This document shows positions 1-12,260 of a stretch of 64,000 bases of DNA, piece by piece. The stretch comes from Aspidiotus rigidus (lineage: Eukaryota > Arthropoda > Insecta > Hemiptera > Diaspididae). Position 1 is the stretch's first letter, and every line of letters starts with the position of its first letter. The notes beneath the pieces were generated by a model. The model saw only the letters and a program-made list of their open reading frames with translations, was not told the origin of the DNA and ran no database searches. The stretch lies in assembly GCA_035079385.1 (NCBI GenBank), contig JAVHKY010000028.1, forward strand, positions 6,510,001-6,574,000, written 5' to 3'. A program made the translations under genes and the position numbers.

Positions 1-959
1 CAACAATCTCAAGACTCTGTATTGATATAGACTTCTTACGGCAGGCACTGTAATCTCCCTCCTATCTTTTTCTGGACTTCAATTCTGATGAATTTGGGTT
101 ATAATAGATCAGAGACATACCGAGTACAGAAAATTTTTCGATGGATGTAGTTTTTTCTAAGTATCATTATTTTTTTATCCAAGTAAAAAAGTGAGTGAGA
201 AAGATAGTAAAAAGCAAGAAAAAAATTGAAATGGAAGGACTCATCCTCCATATCCTTCCCCCGTATCTACGCCACTGTAATCCATTTACGACTGAGCTTT
301 AAGAGGAAAAAATGCTGCTATCGAAAGGTATTTCTTGCATTACCTTTTTTAGGAAAAATTACAGATTCACAAGTAAAACACGCGTTTAAACGTACATTCT
401 GTAAATAATAGTGATCGCGCACTGATTTTATTGATTAGTGTATGCGGTGAAAAATACTATCGAAACATTAGTTACAGTCTTTCATGATGTATACTGTAAA
501 TAATACAATCTGTGAATTAATAATTACTACTCGAACTGTACCATACTATCAAATTCTGTAATTTTTCCTCTTCTGTTCTTGAACCAGTACTATTTTTTGA
601 ATGAGAAAATCATAAATCAATGGAGTAAATTTTGATAAACGCCCAAATTACTGAAGAATGCTGTGATTATTCCAGCACTTCCATTAAATTTTACAGATTT
701 TCTATTCAATTTCACTATTCTGCGGTAAAAAATTACAGTTTATTTCTCTCAGTGTTGACCTAAATTTTACTTTCCTTGATAAAAGTGATGGGCCAGCTAC
801 GGACCTGTACGAGACCGCATCAAAAAATTAGTATACTGTATTATTTACCCAAAGTTGGAAGTGAGAATTCTGCTAATCAATGTTAAATATTACAGAAAAA
901 AAAAAGTTGATAAGATCATCTGTCGTGTGTCTACAGTCAAACAGTTAAAATCAAAAGCA
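1..959. other. Gene-free AT-rich stretch
   Basis: Short reading frames only, none with splice support or a recognisable domain. I see no repeat or RNA gene here. Confidence 0.5.
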
Positions 960-1014
960 TTACAACACAATAGCGAGAAGGCCCATGTCCCCTGCCAACC
1001 CCCTTCATTCCACC

Positions 1015-1612
1015 TTTAGAGTCGGAACCGGGCTGAATCGTTTGTGCTACATTAATGCTGGATTTTGCCGTCGAAATTTTTGTTTGGGCTGGTCTCCTTA
1101 CCCGCCAACCACTGGGGAAGGGGGAGAAACTGTCAACCTGCGAGCCCGTCATTCCAATTTTGGGTCTGGAAACGGGCTGAAACGTTTGCACCCCGTTTGT
1201 GCAAGATTGTATCATCGAGTTTTCGTTCGTGCTGGTCTCCTTCTCTCTGAACTACTGAGGGGGACTGTAGACATACGAGAGTAAGATTGGAAAATAAGTG
1301 AGCTTTCGGAACCAATATCGATAAAATCGATTGTGCTACGTTGCGCTGCATTATCGGTCGAATTTTTCTTCCGTGTTGGTCTCCTTCCCCTTAAACCGCC
1401 GATGGCGACTACAGACTTTACAAGAGCGAATTTGGAGAATGAGTGGATTTCGGGACCAATATAGACAGAATTGTTTGTGCTGGAGTGTGCTGTTGAGTTT
1501 TACGCTTGCGCTGGTCTCCTTCTCCTACCCAAATCATTGGGGGAAGGTGAGAACATGTGAGGTGCCATCTCATTCAATTATTGGCGTGAAAACAGGCTGA
1601 ATTTTGGGTGCG
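1015..1612 (+). repeat. Degenerate tandem array, about 140-bp unit
   Basis: Four diverged units can be followed by the recurring phrase GCTGGTCTCCTTC, near 1090, 1232, 1375 and 1510, a spacing of 135-143 bp. Each unit also carries a version of ATCGTTTGTGCTAC ahead of that phrase. The array is more GC-rich than its surroundings. Short reading frames inside it are not conserved between units, so I do not treat it as coding. The array resumes after an inserted element. Confidence 0.7.
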
Positions 1613-1622
1613 CTACGTTTTT

Positions 1623-2020
1623 AGCGGGGAACCCACTATCTCTTTTGTTGGGGGGTATTTCCAGGAAATTTTCGTCCGCGAGCGCGAGCGAGGTTGATGA
1701 CGTGACGGAGAGTCCCGGGGGACTTGGAAAAATTTCGACCTTCTAGCCATATATATGATAGGAAGAGGACTTGAAAAAATTCCTATCTCCGAGCTATATA
1801 CGATAGGAGGGGGACATAGAAAAATTTCTACCCTCTAGCCATATATGATAGGAAGGGGACTTGGAAAACTTCCGACCTCCGAGGTATATATGATAGAAGG
1901 GGGACTTGGAAAGAAGACGTCTTCCTCGAAATTGCAGTGTGTTCAAGTTGTCACGTCATGATTTTCAGGACTTGGAAAAACTTCAGGCTCTAGAGGGCTC
2001 GGGACAGTGGGTTCCGCGCT
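1623..2020. mobile_element. TIR-bounded foldback element inserted in the tandem array
   Basis: The ends are AGCGGGGAACCCACT (1623-1637) and AGTGGGTTCCGCGCT (2006-2020), inverted copies with one mismatch. A second inner inverted pair, ATGACGTGAC and GTCACGTCAT, lies near 1694 and 1951. There is no transposase frame, so this would be a non-autonomous, MITE-like element of about 398 bp. I could not identify a target-site duplication with confidence. The interior is largely a smaller tandem repeat. Confidence 0.6.
1714..1915 (+). repeat. Tandem repeat, 45-49 bp unit with alternating pattern
   Basis: Four units each start with a form of GGGGGACTTGGAAAAATTTC and end with ATATATGATAGGAAG. Alternate units contain CTCTAGCCATATAT or CTCCGAGCTATATA, which implies a dimeric higher-order unit of about 95 bp. 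It fills the core of the surrounding TIR element. Confidence 0.75.
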
Positions 2021-2042
2021 GCCATTGCAGTCCTGCAATGGC
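2021..2042. repeat. Short perfect hairpin
   Basis: GCCATTGCAG, a 2-base spacer, then CTGCAATGGC. It directly abuts the right end of the TIR element. Confidence 0.5.
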
Positions 2043-2059
2043 AAATATCTAATTTTTTC

Positions 2060-2210
2060 TGAATTATGCTGTTGAGTTTCTCTATTGTGAAGGACTCCTC
2101 ACCCTTCAATCCTAGGGAGCTGGAAACATGCAGAACCCAATTTAGACAATTCGAGCACTCTCGGAATAAACATGGATGGAATCGTTTGCACTACGTTTGA
2201 TCTGGTACCC
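2060..2210 (+). repeat. Displaced fifth unit of the 140-bp tandem array
   Basis: TATGCTGTTGAGTTT, a CTCCTCACCC stretch and ATCGTTTGCACTACG follow the same order as in the units before 1612. The array therefore continues on the far side of the TIR element, which was inserted between units. Confidence 0.55.
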
Positions 2211-2399
2211 CGACCCTGTCTTCTGTTGCAAGTTCACGGTGAGTGTTTGGCTGAGGTACCGAGTGTGCTCATACTGGGTAAGTCTGAGGAAATTCCCATT
2301 GCTTTAAGTGGCAGACTGAATTATAACGACAAGTTGGTCTTGCTCGCGGCGACCGATCGACTACAGCCCTGTATGTAATCGAAGTGGCTGAATGTGCAG

Positions 2400-5300
2400 A
2401 AGCTCTCGTTATACTGATTTACTGAGAAGCTCGTCTCCCACAACTATACTTACGAAAAAAAAATCAGTAGAGACCGGATTTCTTGGCATTAAAAGACAAA
2501 ATTCGGCATTGAATAAGGCATTTTTGGCTTTATTCGGCAAAAACGTTTGAAAATCAGAAAATGAAGTCACGGAAATTGAAAAAATAAAATTAGGTAGGTC
2601 GCGAAAATTTGAAAAATACAGACATATTTGTCCTTTTCTACAGAAACTTCTTATTATGTAACACAAGAAGGTGCTTTTCGGCGTTTACCCCCCATTTCGA
2701 CATTTATTTCGATTTCGGCATTTTTCGGCAAAATAAAATTTTTTTCCTGGGCCCCTCCTACCACAAAACGTACTTCTATTTCATTTTTACTCATCTGCCT
2801 TCACAGGAACTCTTTGGCAAATGCCGAGGAATCCGGTCTCTAGAAATCAGTTTCTCCCCTGGTTCAGATAAGGGAGGGGCTGACGGTGATCGCCGTCATA
2901 CTGGGCAAAAGAATTTGAATCTTCACTTTCCTTGCGGGAATCGCTACAAACTTGTCCTGTTTGAGATGCATCGGGAGCAAAGCTGATTTCTTGCTATGAA
3001 TTCAGAATGAAAGAGAGTTTATAGGTGGATTATCACAGCCAAAATATTTGGGCTCTTACCCTCTCCTCTTTCATTTTGACCGGCGTTAAAGCTGATTTTT
3101 CTCCGTAAGTACAGTTGTGAGAGACGAGTTTCTCAATTAATTTGTATACTTTTGTCGTTCACAACGAAACTTTTCGCACTTTAACACACTTTGATTATAA
3201 GCAGGGTCCACTTCCTATTCGTGTATAGTTCAAAAGTAGAAATTTTTTCATATCGTCCTCCTGTCATATTTAATAATATTATCTTGAACATCGAAATTTC
3301 TATCAAAAAAGCGGGAAAAAGTGACAAAAAAGATGAAATTTTTCCGCAACGCTCAATTACATTAGGGTACGTGTAGGTCAATTTTCAATTTTCGCCGAAC
3401 AGACACCAAATTTTAAAAAAATTACGGCTTCCTCAACGAAGCACGCAGCCTCTATGGGTCGAGTTAAGAAAATATCTAGGTGGTTGAAATTTTTCAAGTC
3501 CAGCGTTGAGCTATATTCGGGTGTTGCACTTTGAACAATTTTGACCATCGAATATGAAGTTGTTTGGGTGGGTAAATGAGTTTTTGCCGGCTGTTATACG
3601 ACGCATGGTAAATTTTTCAAAATACCCCCCCCCCCCCCCCTCCGCGTAGAACAGGTTCCCTGTTGACAAATTCACCGCGATTGCATAAAGGAACCTGTAA
3701 TTTCTCATGTTCTCAGTAATAATTTGTCTTGAATCACTTCGTTTACATAGTCGAAAGCGTTGAAAGGTTTGGGTGCACCGGTACGGTGTCAGAAAAACTC
3801 AACACAGTTCGAAGTCTCGGTGATAACGAAAAGAGGTACAGTAAAAGCGACGTAATTACGTGATTCGTAGCACATGACGCGAGGCATTTTAATGAAACAT
3901 GGAAAAATAGGTAGTTGATGGAAAATTCCTTTCCATACACCCCTCCTATCTTGCATAACTTCATTTGTTGTTTTCTAATGTAATCGACAGGGAGAAAATA
4001 TCGAGGCCACTTTAGATGGAAATGAAGTCGCGATTAAAGGTATAAAAATTTAGAAAGTTACAAATTCACCGCGCGTAGTTCGTTCTTCTTTATTGCTAGT
4101 GCTACTTTCTTTCTCTTTTTTTTTTTTACCAACAGCTTGCTGGAATTCCGTAGAGCACGTAATTTATAAGCGGTAAGTAAATAGTGAAGAGAATGAGAAG
4201 CGCGAAAGAAAAAGAGAAAAAAATTGAATTATTGAGAAGGAATCGTCATCCAACTTGTTTACTCTGTATCAAAAACTGAAGAGATTTTTTTTTATCATCT
4301 TCATAATTAGTTACTCTAAATTAGGGGTCAATTATAATTTTTCAACCTTGAGAACTTCGCTTATTTCGTTTTGATTCTGTAATTAGCAGGGAATTCTCTT
4401 CCTCTGATGATGCTAATCGGACATATTATCAGTGAAAACCTCTGAATTAGAAAGATCTTTGAAATTTGATATTGTTAGTAGAACATTATAATGACATGTG
4501 TGGAGATTCATTGTTCTCAGCTCCTTGTGGAAGACTTGACACATACTGGATACAAGAGGATTGAGCTTTGATATACTGTGAAAACGACAAGCTCATCTTT
4601 TTTACTCGTTGAAATGCAGTGATGCCCTGGTTTCACCTGTATAGTCCCCAGTCACTTCTTGTTGGACGCTCTTCACCAGTTTTTGTGAACGCTTGCTCCT
4701 TTGCAGCGAACAAATCAGAATTGTGTCTCATTCCCGGACATTTATGCGAATTGTATATTCGCGCGAACAGCCAAATTCCCAGAAGAAGATTCCCCAGTAC
4801 CCCCAGATATTGAAATCATGTTTCTTATTGGCCAGAAACAGACCTTTGCTCGGTTTTTTGCTATGTAAATCAATGTTTGATCGTGATGTTTCCATATTCA
4901 TAAATGACAAAATCAAATGTTTTTCCTCGACTTTCATGCGTCGTCATGGCCCAAAGAGGACATAATTGAAAAATTGTTCCCGTTAACAAGTTCTTTTGAA
5001 CTCAGTGAGCACATAGCTTTTTGTGATTTGATTGGCACCCAATCTGATTGTAAATCTGGACGCAAAAATCGCCATCCGAGCATATCCCAGTATTTTGGAT
5101 GTCGAATTCAGTATAGCCTAGTAAACTTTCTGTATTATCTAGTAAACTGATTCCAACTTGCGGATGTCCTGCTCTTCGATGTCTTCTACGACAGCGATTC
5201 TATTAATATCGGCGTCGAATTCATTGAAAGAAAGCATAAATACTATTCGCATCTTGCGGTCCTAAAAACTTATGCAAGATGGAAGTTTTTCCGCTTTGAG

Positions 5301-7900
5301 TATCCCCAAAAAACAAAATATTAGTGAGCTTTTATGAAGATCAGATGAATCTTCAGCGTAAGACTAATAAATTTTGTATTTGACTTGGAAAGTAAAAAGT
5401 CCTTCTACCGCGATTCTCTCGGTTTCAGTGGCTTCCTCAGGTTGTGTCACAACGCATACCCACCTTCGATAATAAGTCCATTGTCAATATTTTTGAATTT
5501 TTCCTTCTGAATTCGCTAATAATGTGCAGAAAGCTTGATTGCCCTGCCTCACGCCGTCACGCACGCAGAAAGAAAACCTCGACTTCTCGTGAGCTCATGA
5601 CTAAATTGAGTGGAAAATAACTGAATAGTCAGACTGATATGAGTGTACTATAAAGTAGTGATGGGAAAAAGTTTCCCCACTTGGAGGCTGATGCAGAGGC
5701 TTTGTGTCGGTAATGAGACTTAGTACGAGATTTAATAGCGAGGCTCGGAAAAAAATGTTTCTGTCGATTGACTTGCCTTCACTTCCGCTCTCAAGCAGCC
5801 TTGGAATAAGGAACATTCGCCCTTAAAAATCCGGGTGAATTAAAACCCGCAGTTGCGAGATTTTCAAATCCCCCACCATTCGAATTTTTCAGAAGTCCTA
5901 CGTACGTGATTCCGCTCCTTGAAATTTAATCAGCGCTGATTATTTTCATCTTTTAGAGAATAATTAAGAATCATTTCAAATCCTATAGACTACTAAATTT
6001 GCAGCAACTAGAATGCGTACCTTTTCCTTCTTTTCATTCGAGTTATCGGAATTTAGAGACTTGACCGACGTTACCAGAATTCTATATTTTATATACCGCA
6101 AATACGTACATCGCCGAAACCATTAATTAGACGTATTTTTAATAAAAACTTTTTAATTACTCGAGACAAGAAGACGAGTCGGTTTCCACCCCCCCCCCTC
6201 CTCTATTTCTTTTTCTTGTTTTCTTTCAACATCGCGAAATGGAAATCTGATTCGTATTCTATAGCTGTACGTAAGAAAAGAACAATTAGGTGAACGGACT
6301 TTTCGCAACCTTTGGCGGCCGTTTCATTTAAAATTCCGCCAATGACGTTTTCTCTAACTCGGTTTTTCACTCAACTTCGTACGCTACTTTTATGCAGTCT
6401 TACATTATTCAGAAGTTCACCGCTCAAAATAAAGTCTTATCTCGTCTTTTTTTTTCTCTCTCTGTCTTTCTTTCTTTTCGCGTTCGTATTCTTTTTTTCA
6501 CTTTTGCATTTTTCCCCTTTCTTATGTATTTTATTTTTTTATTCCTTTTTTCACATTTTGTTAGTAAAAGAATAGCCGGAAAATAAAGATAGTATTACAA
6601 ATTTGACAAGTTTTCTATGACAGGATTCCCACTGTTGAGTTTCTTTTCCTCCTTTCTTCCTGCCCTCTTCCTCATCTCTACTTCCTTACGAAACGAATGA
6701 CAGGTTGAAGATAGGATTCTGTTTCCTTTTTCGACACGATGTCTTCGAAAGAGACGACGATTAGGGAACTCTATCGGAGTCATTCGGGATTTGAATATTA
6801 AATTTTTCTACCTCTTTTGTGCCGGGAAAGAGATTCCCGACGGTAAGAAGTTTGCGGTCACATATTCAATCTTTTCGGTCGAGTGGATCGGCGTAAGATT
6901 CACTTCACAATAGGCTATATTTTCCGAGAATTGCAATTTTGTGGTATTAGAGAAATTTACTGTCAAAACTTATGAAATACCTCGGGTAAATCTACAAGAA
7001 AGTGAAAAGAAGAAAAAAAAACGAGATGTGTTCGAAAAGGTTTGTTATTTCGAAACTTTGAAAATTACGTTTATCATTCTGCGAAGTTTTGATATAATTA
7101 TTATCGATTCTACGTTTTTTACTCGAGTACAGCTTTTCACACCCAATTTTCTGCAAGTTTTCTTTCGCATAGACTGCTCTTTTTTTGAGGTGAACGAATA
7201 ATATGCTTTTCCAAAAATATTAATACCTTTTTGTGGTAGAGAAGGATTGAAGTTGGAAAGAAGAAGAGGTTGTTTCGAAGTGACATAGGTGAAAACTACT
7301 ACGCGAACGCCTTATGATCTTATCAGCAGTCTTACAATTTAGCATAGATCTAGCCTGATTTGACCAGGAAAAGAAAATTGTTGGGTTCAGGGTGAAAAAA
7401 AACATATCTATACAACTTAATATGACAAAGGGATCAAAATCCAGAATCATATCATTCTGTTATCAACGTCAACCTATGCTATTCCTCTATTCCTAACTCT
7501 CTCGTAATAAGACGTAATAAGATCGTACAAAGATCGCGCTCATGAACAAAGTGCCGTTTATTCCGCCGTTTCTCACGGCCTAAAACTTATAATCTTTCAT
7601 CTTCTGCTAACCAGCTATAACTATACATAATTAACATTGTATCAATCTATTCTTTAAAACCACGTATTTCTTAAAGGCGTTCATAACAATTCCGTATAGT
7701 GCGATATGTTCCCTGACAATGATCGAACAAATTTGTACTTATTTCTGTTTTTTCAGCTTTATCTACCTCAAGAAATGACTGATAATGGGCTTAAGACGAG
7801 AGGAAATCTGATAATCATTGTCTACTAGAAATAGCTACTTTGGTCTAGGTATTTCTCTAGGAAAATTAAAGTTTCTGTGGGAATTTGATGCTAATGAAAA
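2400..7900. other. Gene-poor interval
   Basis: No exon with a domain or coherent splice phase was found on either strand. It contains homopolymer C tracts at 3625-3640 and 6189-6198 and pyrimidine-rich runs near 6440-6560. Short frames of 60-90 codons occur, but their composition looks like translated low-complexity DNA. Confidence 0.45.
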
Positions 7901-7954
7901 CTTGTATTCGGTGTTTCTTCTCCCCTCGGACGGACCTCGACTTCTTGAATTTAA

Positions 7955-8014
7955 TCAGTTGAGGAGACGGTTGATGGAAGTATCTTGAACTTCATCAAAA
8001 TCTTTTTTGCAGTC
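7955..8014 (-). pseudogene. Duplicated terminal exon, type B, copy 2
   Basis: A splice acceptor (CTTTTAG) is followed by a 20-codon frame beginning DCKKDFDEVQDTSINR and ending in TGA. It resembles the exon at 9077-9130 over its first 16 codons. A copy of the preceding exon's end, with its GT donor base pair kept (GCT/GTTAGA), lies just upstream near 8074. It could be an alternative terminal exon of the gene at 9229-10395 or a decayed tandem copy. Confidence 0.5.
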
Positions 8015-8149
8015 CTAAAAGTATATGAATAAAAAATTTCTAATAAACGACGATATTGCTGACCGATGATGAATCTAACAGCTATTGTATGTGAATTCTC
8101 GAATCTCCATGAAAATTGGATGTGAATTCCATGTTTCTCTTCTTCTCGA

Positions 8150-8200
8150 TCAACCAATCAACCTTAACGGCTTGAATTTCATAAAATCTTTTTCGTAGTC
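8150..8200 (-). pseudogene. Duplicated terminal exon, type A, copy 2
   Basis: After an AG acceptor, a 17-codon frame reads DYEKDFMKFKPLRLIG and stops at TGA. It closely matches the presumed real terminal exon at 9229-9282 (EYEKDFMKLKPP...). The copy of the preceding exon end near 8228-8290 has lost its donor (GCT/ATAAGA), so this copy is probably not spliced from there. Confidence 0.5.
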
Positions 8201-9076
8201 CTGACGATATTGCTGAATAATAATGAATCTTATAGCCATTGTATGTGAATTTTCTGAAAAGCACGTCACATTCTCGTGTTTGTTTTGAAAGTCTATATGG
8301 AAATTGGACGTGGTGTGAATATTCGCACTTAATTATTCTATTTTTGAAAGTCGCTCTGGATTCTCAAATGTGTAAAATAGGTGTAAATGACAGTTTTTTC
8401 TCATCGACTGCTGTTTTTCGATGTCAACTGATGCGCTCTTCCAAAAGTATATTAATACATTTCTATGGTAAGAAACGTGTAGACTCAGAAAAGTACGCTG
8501 TATCTTCCTAACAACTTGAATAGCCCCCATCTATTGTTTCTTGAATACTTTGAAGGCACTCGTTTTTCATTCCTGTGATGATAGAAAACACCGGCGAGGT
8601 ACAAAGAGAGCTTTCTTTAATTACATGCATACAAGTAAGAATACAATAATCGTTGCGGATTAAACAATAATGATCGCGGGTTAAAATTTACAATTAATTC
8701 TTCGAGGCGATTGTCCGGGCTATACTTTCTTCGGATTATGTCATAATCGAGGGTTGTGATTGGAGACTAATTATTATAATTTCATGAACAAATAAGGAAT
8801 AGGTTTATCGCGATGTGCGCGATTGTTTATAGACATATAAAAAATCTTATAATCCTAATCTTTTTGTAGCTTTTGGTCTATATCTGTGAAATGAAAATTG
8901 AACGTGAATTCGATGTTCCTCTACTTTCTCGATCAATCTATCTGATAATCCTCATCTACTTCTAATAGCTACTAAAGTCTATTTTTCTAGGAAAATTGAA
9001 GTTTCTCTGGAAATTTGATGCCAATGAGAAATTGTAGTGTTCCTCCTCTCTTCGGACGGACCTCGACTTTTTGAAT

Positions 9077-9130
9077 TTAATCCCGGTTGATGGACGTATC
9101 TTGAACTTCTAAAAAATCTTTTTTTCTGTC
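9077..9130 (-). pseudogene. Duplicated terminal exon, type B, copy 1
   Basis: The acceptor CTTTTAG is followed by an 18-codon frame DRKKDFLEVQDTSINRD and TAA. This is the same length and phase as the type A exon at 9229-9282. A short copy of the penultimate exon's end with an intact donor (GCT/GTAAGA at 9199) sits between the two. It may be an alternative 3' exon. Confidence 0.5.
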
Positions 9131-9228
9131 CTAAAAGCATATGAATAAAAAATAATTTTCTAATAAACGACGATATTGCTAAATAATAATGAATCTTACA
9201 GCTATTGTGTGTGAATTCTCGTGTCCTC

Positions 9229-10395
9229 CTAGTTCTGGTTCAACTTCGGCGGCTTTAATTTCATAAAATCTTTTTCATATTCCTAAAAGTACAAATGAAA
9301 AATGAGTTCTTCTAATAAACGACGATATTGCTAAATAATAATAAATCTTACAGCTACTGTATGCCAATTCTCTGAAAAGGCCGTCACATTCTGTTGGAGT
9401 TTGTTTTGGGTCTTCACTTGATCCACCCATGTTTTGAACGTTTCAATCTGCGCCATTGATACCCTTGCTTGATCGACGTTACGATCCACAATATCGTTGT
9501 ACAAATTCATGGGCAACACATTTCTGTACCAAGTCAGGCGTCTGTTGAAAGGAAATTGTTGCAGGCTTATGAAGACTAATATTAAAAAAGAAAAGTGAAT
9601 ATATTGTATATTACAAAGAACTGACTGAATTTTGAACACTGGATCCATAGTGAAGACGAAATGTTCCTGTACAACTTCTATCACAATTGCTATAAACAGT
9701 TTTCTACCCGCCGCTATCAGCACTAGTTCCCCGCTTCGAAAATCATATTGTTCTTGACTTATGTGATTGCATTGCTCCAACCATTGCGCATCTAAAATAT
9801 TTACAATATAAGTTTAATATGGAATAAAAAAAATTTGTAAATCATTGAGGTATGAGTTCAAACCAACCGGTCAATCCTTCAGCTCTCTTTCGGAGAGGGA
9901 GATAGTACCACGGGCCTTGTGACGGCGTGTTAGAAACATCCATTTCGATATTCGTCAGCTTCAACTTGGAACGTTGCGTGTAACCGTATTTAATCATTCG
10001 AGCTTCGAACTCCCGTCTCGCCTCGATCGTTACTTCTCTGGTGAATATTATCGCTTCACCTTCGAATAACTACGATGAAAAGTAAAAGGATGACTAGATA
10101 GAAGTAAGATCATCATTTCTTGATGTAAACGAATGTACCTACCTTCAGACTGGATCTATTTCTAGTGGCGATGATTCTCTTCATGTTGTCGACTTCCGAC
10201 TTTTTCGCGTTCGACATCAGAATACATTTCCTGTACCGGTCACTAATTGCGAAGATGAAGCTCTTCTCTACTTCTCTCCTCTGGTGATCCCGAAGATCCA
10301 ATACCATAACGTTGTCTTCGGATGTTAATTGATCCGGGTATTCGTAGGTGGGAAGCAAGTAGCCTGGCCGAATTGCTGTTTTCTTGTAGCAGTAC
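9229..10395 (-). CDS. Five-exon gene, C-terminal 287 residues, product not recognised
   Basis: The exons are 10395-10143, 10069-9868, 9791-9626, 9541-9352 and 9282-9229. The introns are 69-84 nt, all GT-AG, and every phase agrees: 865 nt joined, open to a TAG stop. The 5' end is missing; the first exon here begins after an acceptor (ATTACAG) with one base of a split codon, and no start codon is assigned. The protein is soluble-looking and charged. Landmarks are SDRYRKCILMSNAKK in the first exon, EARREFEARMIKYGY and SQGPWYYLPLRKR in the second, ISQEQYDFRSGELVLIAAG in the third, and LTWYRNVLPMNLYND in the fourth. I see no signal peptide or membrane helix in this part. I cannot name a family. 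The intron inside the third/fourth exon pair uses a weak donor (GTCAGT), and the frame also stays open if it is retained. Upstream exons may lie beyond the decayed transposon debris to the right. Confidence 0.72.
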
Positions 10396-11029
10396 CTGTA
10401 ATTAACAATCCCATTGCGTTTAACCTATCAAATGTCGGTTTATTGTAGACGTTACAACGAATATGAATAGATACCAAACTTCTAAAAGTATCTTTAAATA
10501 TTGTAAGAGATCCCTATTTGCATGGGATTGAAAGGGGATCACTTGAAGGAGGCGATTTCGAGTAATATGCCAGATTATAGGGATGGGTGTATGTCAAGAA
10601 ACAGAAGAAGAAAATGATTACAGATAGTGAAACCTGTGTGAAGTGGAATCTGAGCGGCCACCTGAAACATTTCCACTGTGACAGGTTTCCCACATTAGAC
10701 AAGAGCAGAAATGTGCTTTGTATGCAAAAATTGTACCCCCGAGCGCTCCAAATTCGCCTCTCATCTGTTGGAAAAAAATCACACTTTTTCCATCGATACT
10801 GGTGTTCATCTCCTACATTCCGCAGATAAAGGCTCGAAGCTTACCGCTCTTGAGGAAACAGAGAGATTATAAAACACTGCAACAATTCCTCCCTCCCTCC
10901 TCTCGATCGCTCTGGGTTGAAATGTATAGCACTAAGACTTCAAATAGTTCTTTCTTATTTCTTGAATTTTGTTAAAAGTCAGCCCAATTTTGTGGCACGT
11001 TTGTAGTCTGTGAAACTAGTCATATTATA

Positions 11030-11416
11030 CCATACCCACGATTTGTGCGAATAGTATTTTTTAGGCTGTCTTTATCATATAAGTCCCATACCTCATCTAC
11101 ACGCGAGGCACAAACTTGTGCAACAGTTCGACGAATATTTGATACATAGAAATTCACGAGCGCAGTAGTGCATGAATGTTTTCAAAGATTGAGATTCCAT
11201 TCTATGAACCAAAACGGCACCATCAAGAACTATCCTATTATACACGCCTGGAAATGACTTTGGCTTTACCAAAGTACACAGAATAATGTCTGTAAGCTCA
11301 CATTTATTGCGAGCAGGACGTAATTCACCGTTACTGACCGATAGAGACGGTAAATAATTTTGATTATCATAGGACAAATGTATCAAAGTCCATTTTTCTT
11401 TTTCTATCGATCGCAA
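11030..11416 (-). pseudogene. Frameshifted fragment of an uncharacterised invertebrate protein family
   Basis: One frame gives NQNYLPSLSVSNGELR, then KCELTDIIL, then a VLDGAVLVHRM segment. After a shift near 11146, the next frame gives QVCASRVDEVWDLYDKDSLK and ends near 11030 with RTNRG. The order 'P-SLS-x-GxLR ... LTDxI ... LDGAxxxHxM ... VDxVWDxYxxxSLK ... RG' matches, from memory, an uncharacterised and often transposon-associated protein family of invertebrate genomes. Its biochemical role is unknown to me. The frameshift and lack of start and stop make this a relic. It lies directly beside a Penelope-like fragment in the opposite orientation. Confidence 0.5.
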
Positions 11417-11542
11417 GGAAATGAAGAAAATTTAGTATTGCAGAAGCGGGTTGAAGTGAGGTCCAGATAAGGGAAAAATAGTGAATTGGCAATTATGCAG
11501 TAGAACATACAAGGTCAAGATTCATGAACTGATCCCACTACT

Positions 11543-12260
11543 TTTCTCAACATCCTCAACTCCCACCACCCTAATGTATTCTTCACATCTGAATTTGGCG
11601 GAAACAAACTCAATTTTCTGGACCTCATTATCCATAATAACTTCGCTACTACAAGTTTCGAAATCTACCGCAAAAACAGGTTCACGGGTGTTACCATCCA
11701 CCAAGAATCTCTCCATCCTCGCCCACATGAATTTGCTGTTACTCAATCTTCTAAACACAGACAACTCAGAACACTTCTGGCGTACAATAAAGAAATTGAA
11801 AGTATCGACTCTATAGCCCAAATAAACAGCCTCAAAGCCACTATCCCCTCCTCATCCGTAGAAAGAGGCTCCGACACCTTCCAGCCCTCAACCGCAACGC
11901 TAACCGAATCGACTTCTATGCATGGGGGGGGGGGGAAGGAGCTGCGGAAGCTCAACTATTCTATTGCTTTCTACCCCTCACCAAATTGGGTCAACTGTCC
12001 ACTATCATGGACCGAACCTCAATATGACCGAGCTATGAACTTTCGTGTTTCGAAGGTAATGTCCTATAACATCGACAAAAGAGTAGAAGTATTGATATCA
12101 GACTAAAAGAGTAGCTAGAAACCGCAAACTCGAAAAATTCGCATATGCTCGTCGCCTACTCGAAACCGGACATGATAAGTCAAGAATTTCGATAAGTTTA
12201 CGCCACCGCTGCGGGAAAGAAAGACTCATGAACAGCCTCGAACAGATTGAAACTGTATAA
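11543..12260 (+). mobile_element. Degenerate Penelope-like retroelement (RT end plus GIY-YIG tail)
   Basis: The frame starting at 11543 reads VFFTSEFGGNKLNFLDLII, then FEIYRKNRFTGVTIHQES with LHPRPHE. This is the typical region after the reverse transcriptase palm in Penelope-like elements. Further on, KLNYSIAFYPSPNW matches the linker before the endonuclease, reached after a G-tract (about 11927-11936). In other frames, SIDIRLKE near 12085 and YARRLLETGHDK ... GKERLMNSLEQIE, ending at a TAA (12258-12260), match the C-terminal part of a GIY-YIG endonuclease. Reading frames break several times and the RT catalytic region is absent, so it is 5' truncated and inactive. Confidence 0.75.

Noticed and set aside
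6312..6586. Overlapping Phe/Leu-rich frames resembling membrane proteins
   Set aside because: They are translations of T-rich low-complexity DNA.
11481..11821. Open frames on both strands over the Penelope-like region
   Set aside because: The frame starting at 11543 carries the retroelement motifs; these others are shadows.
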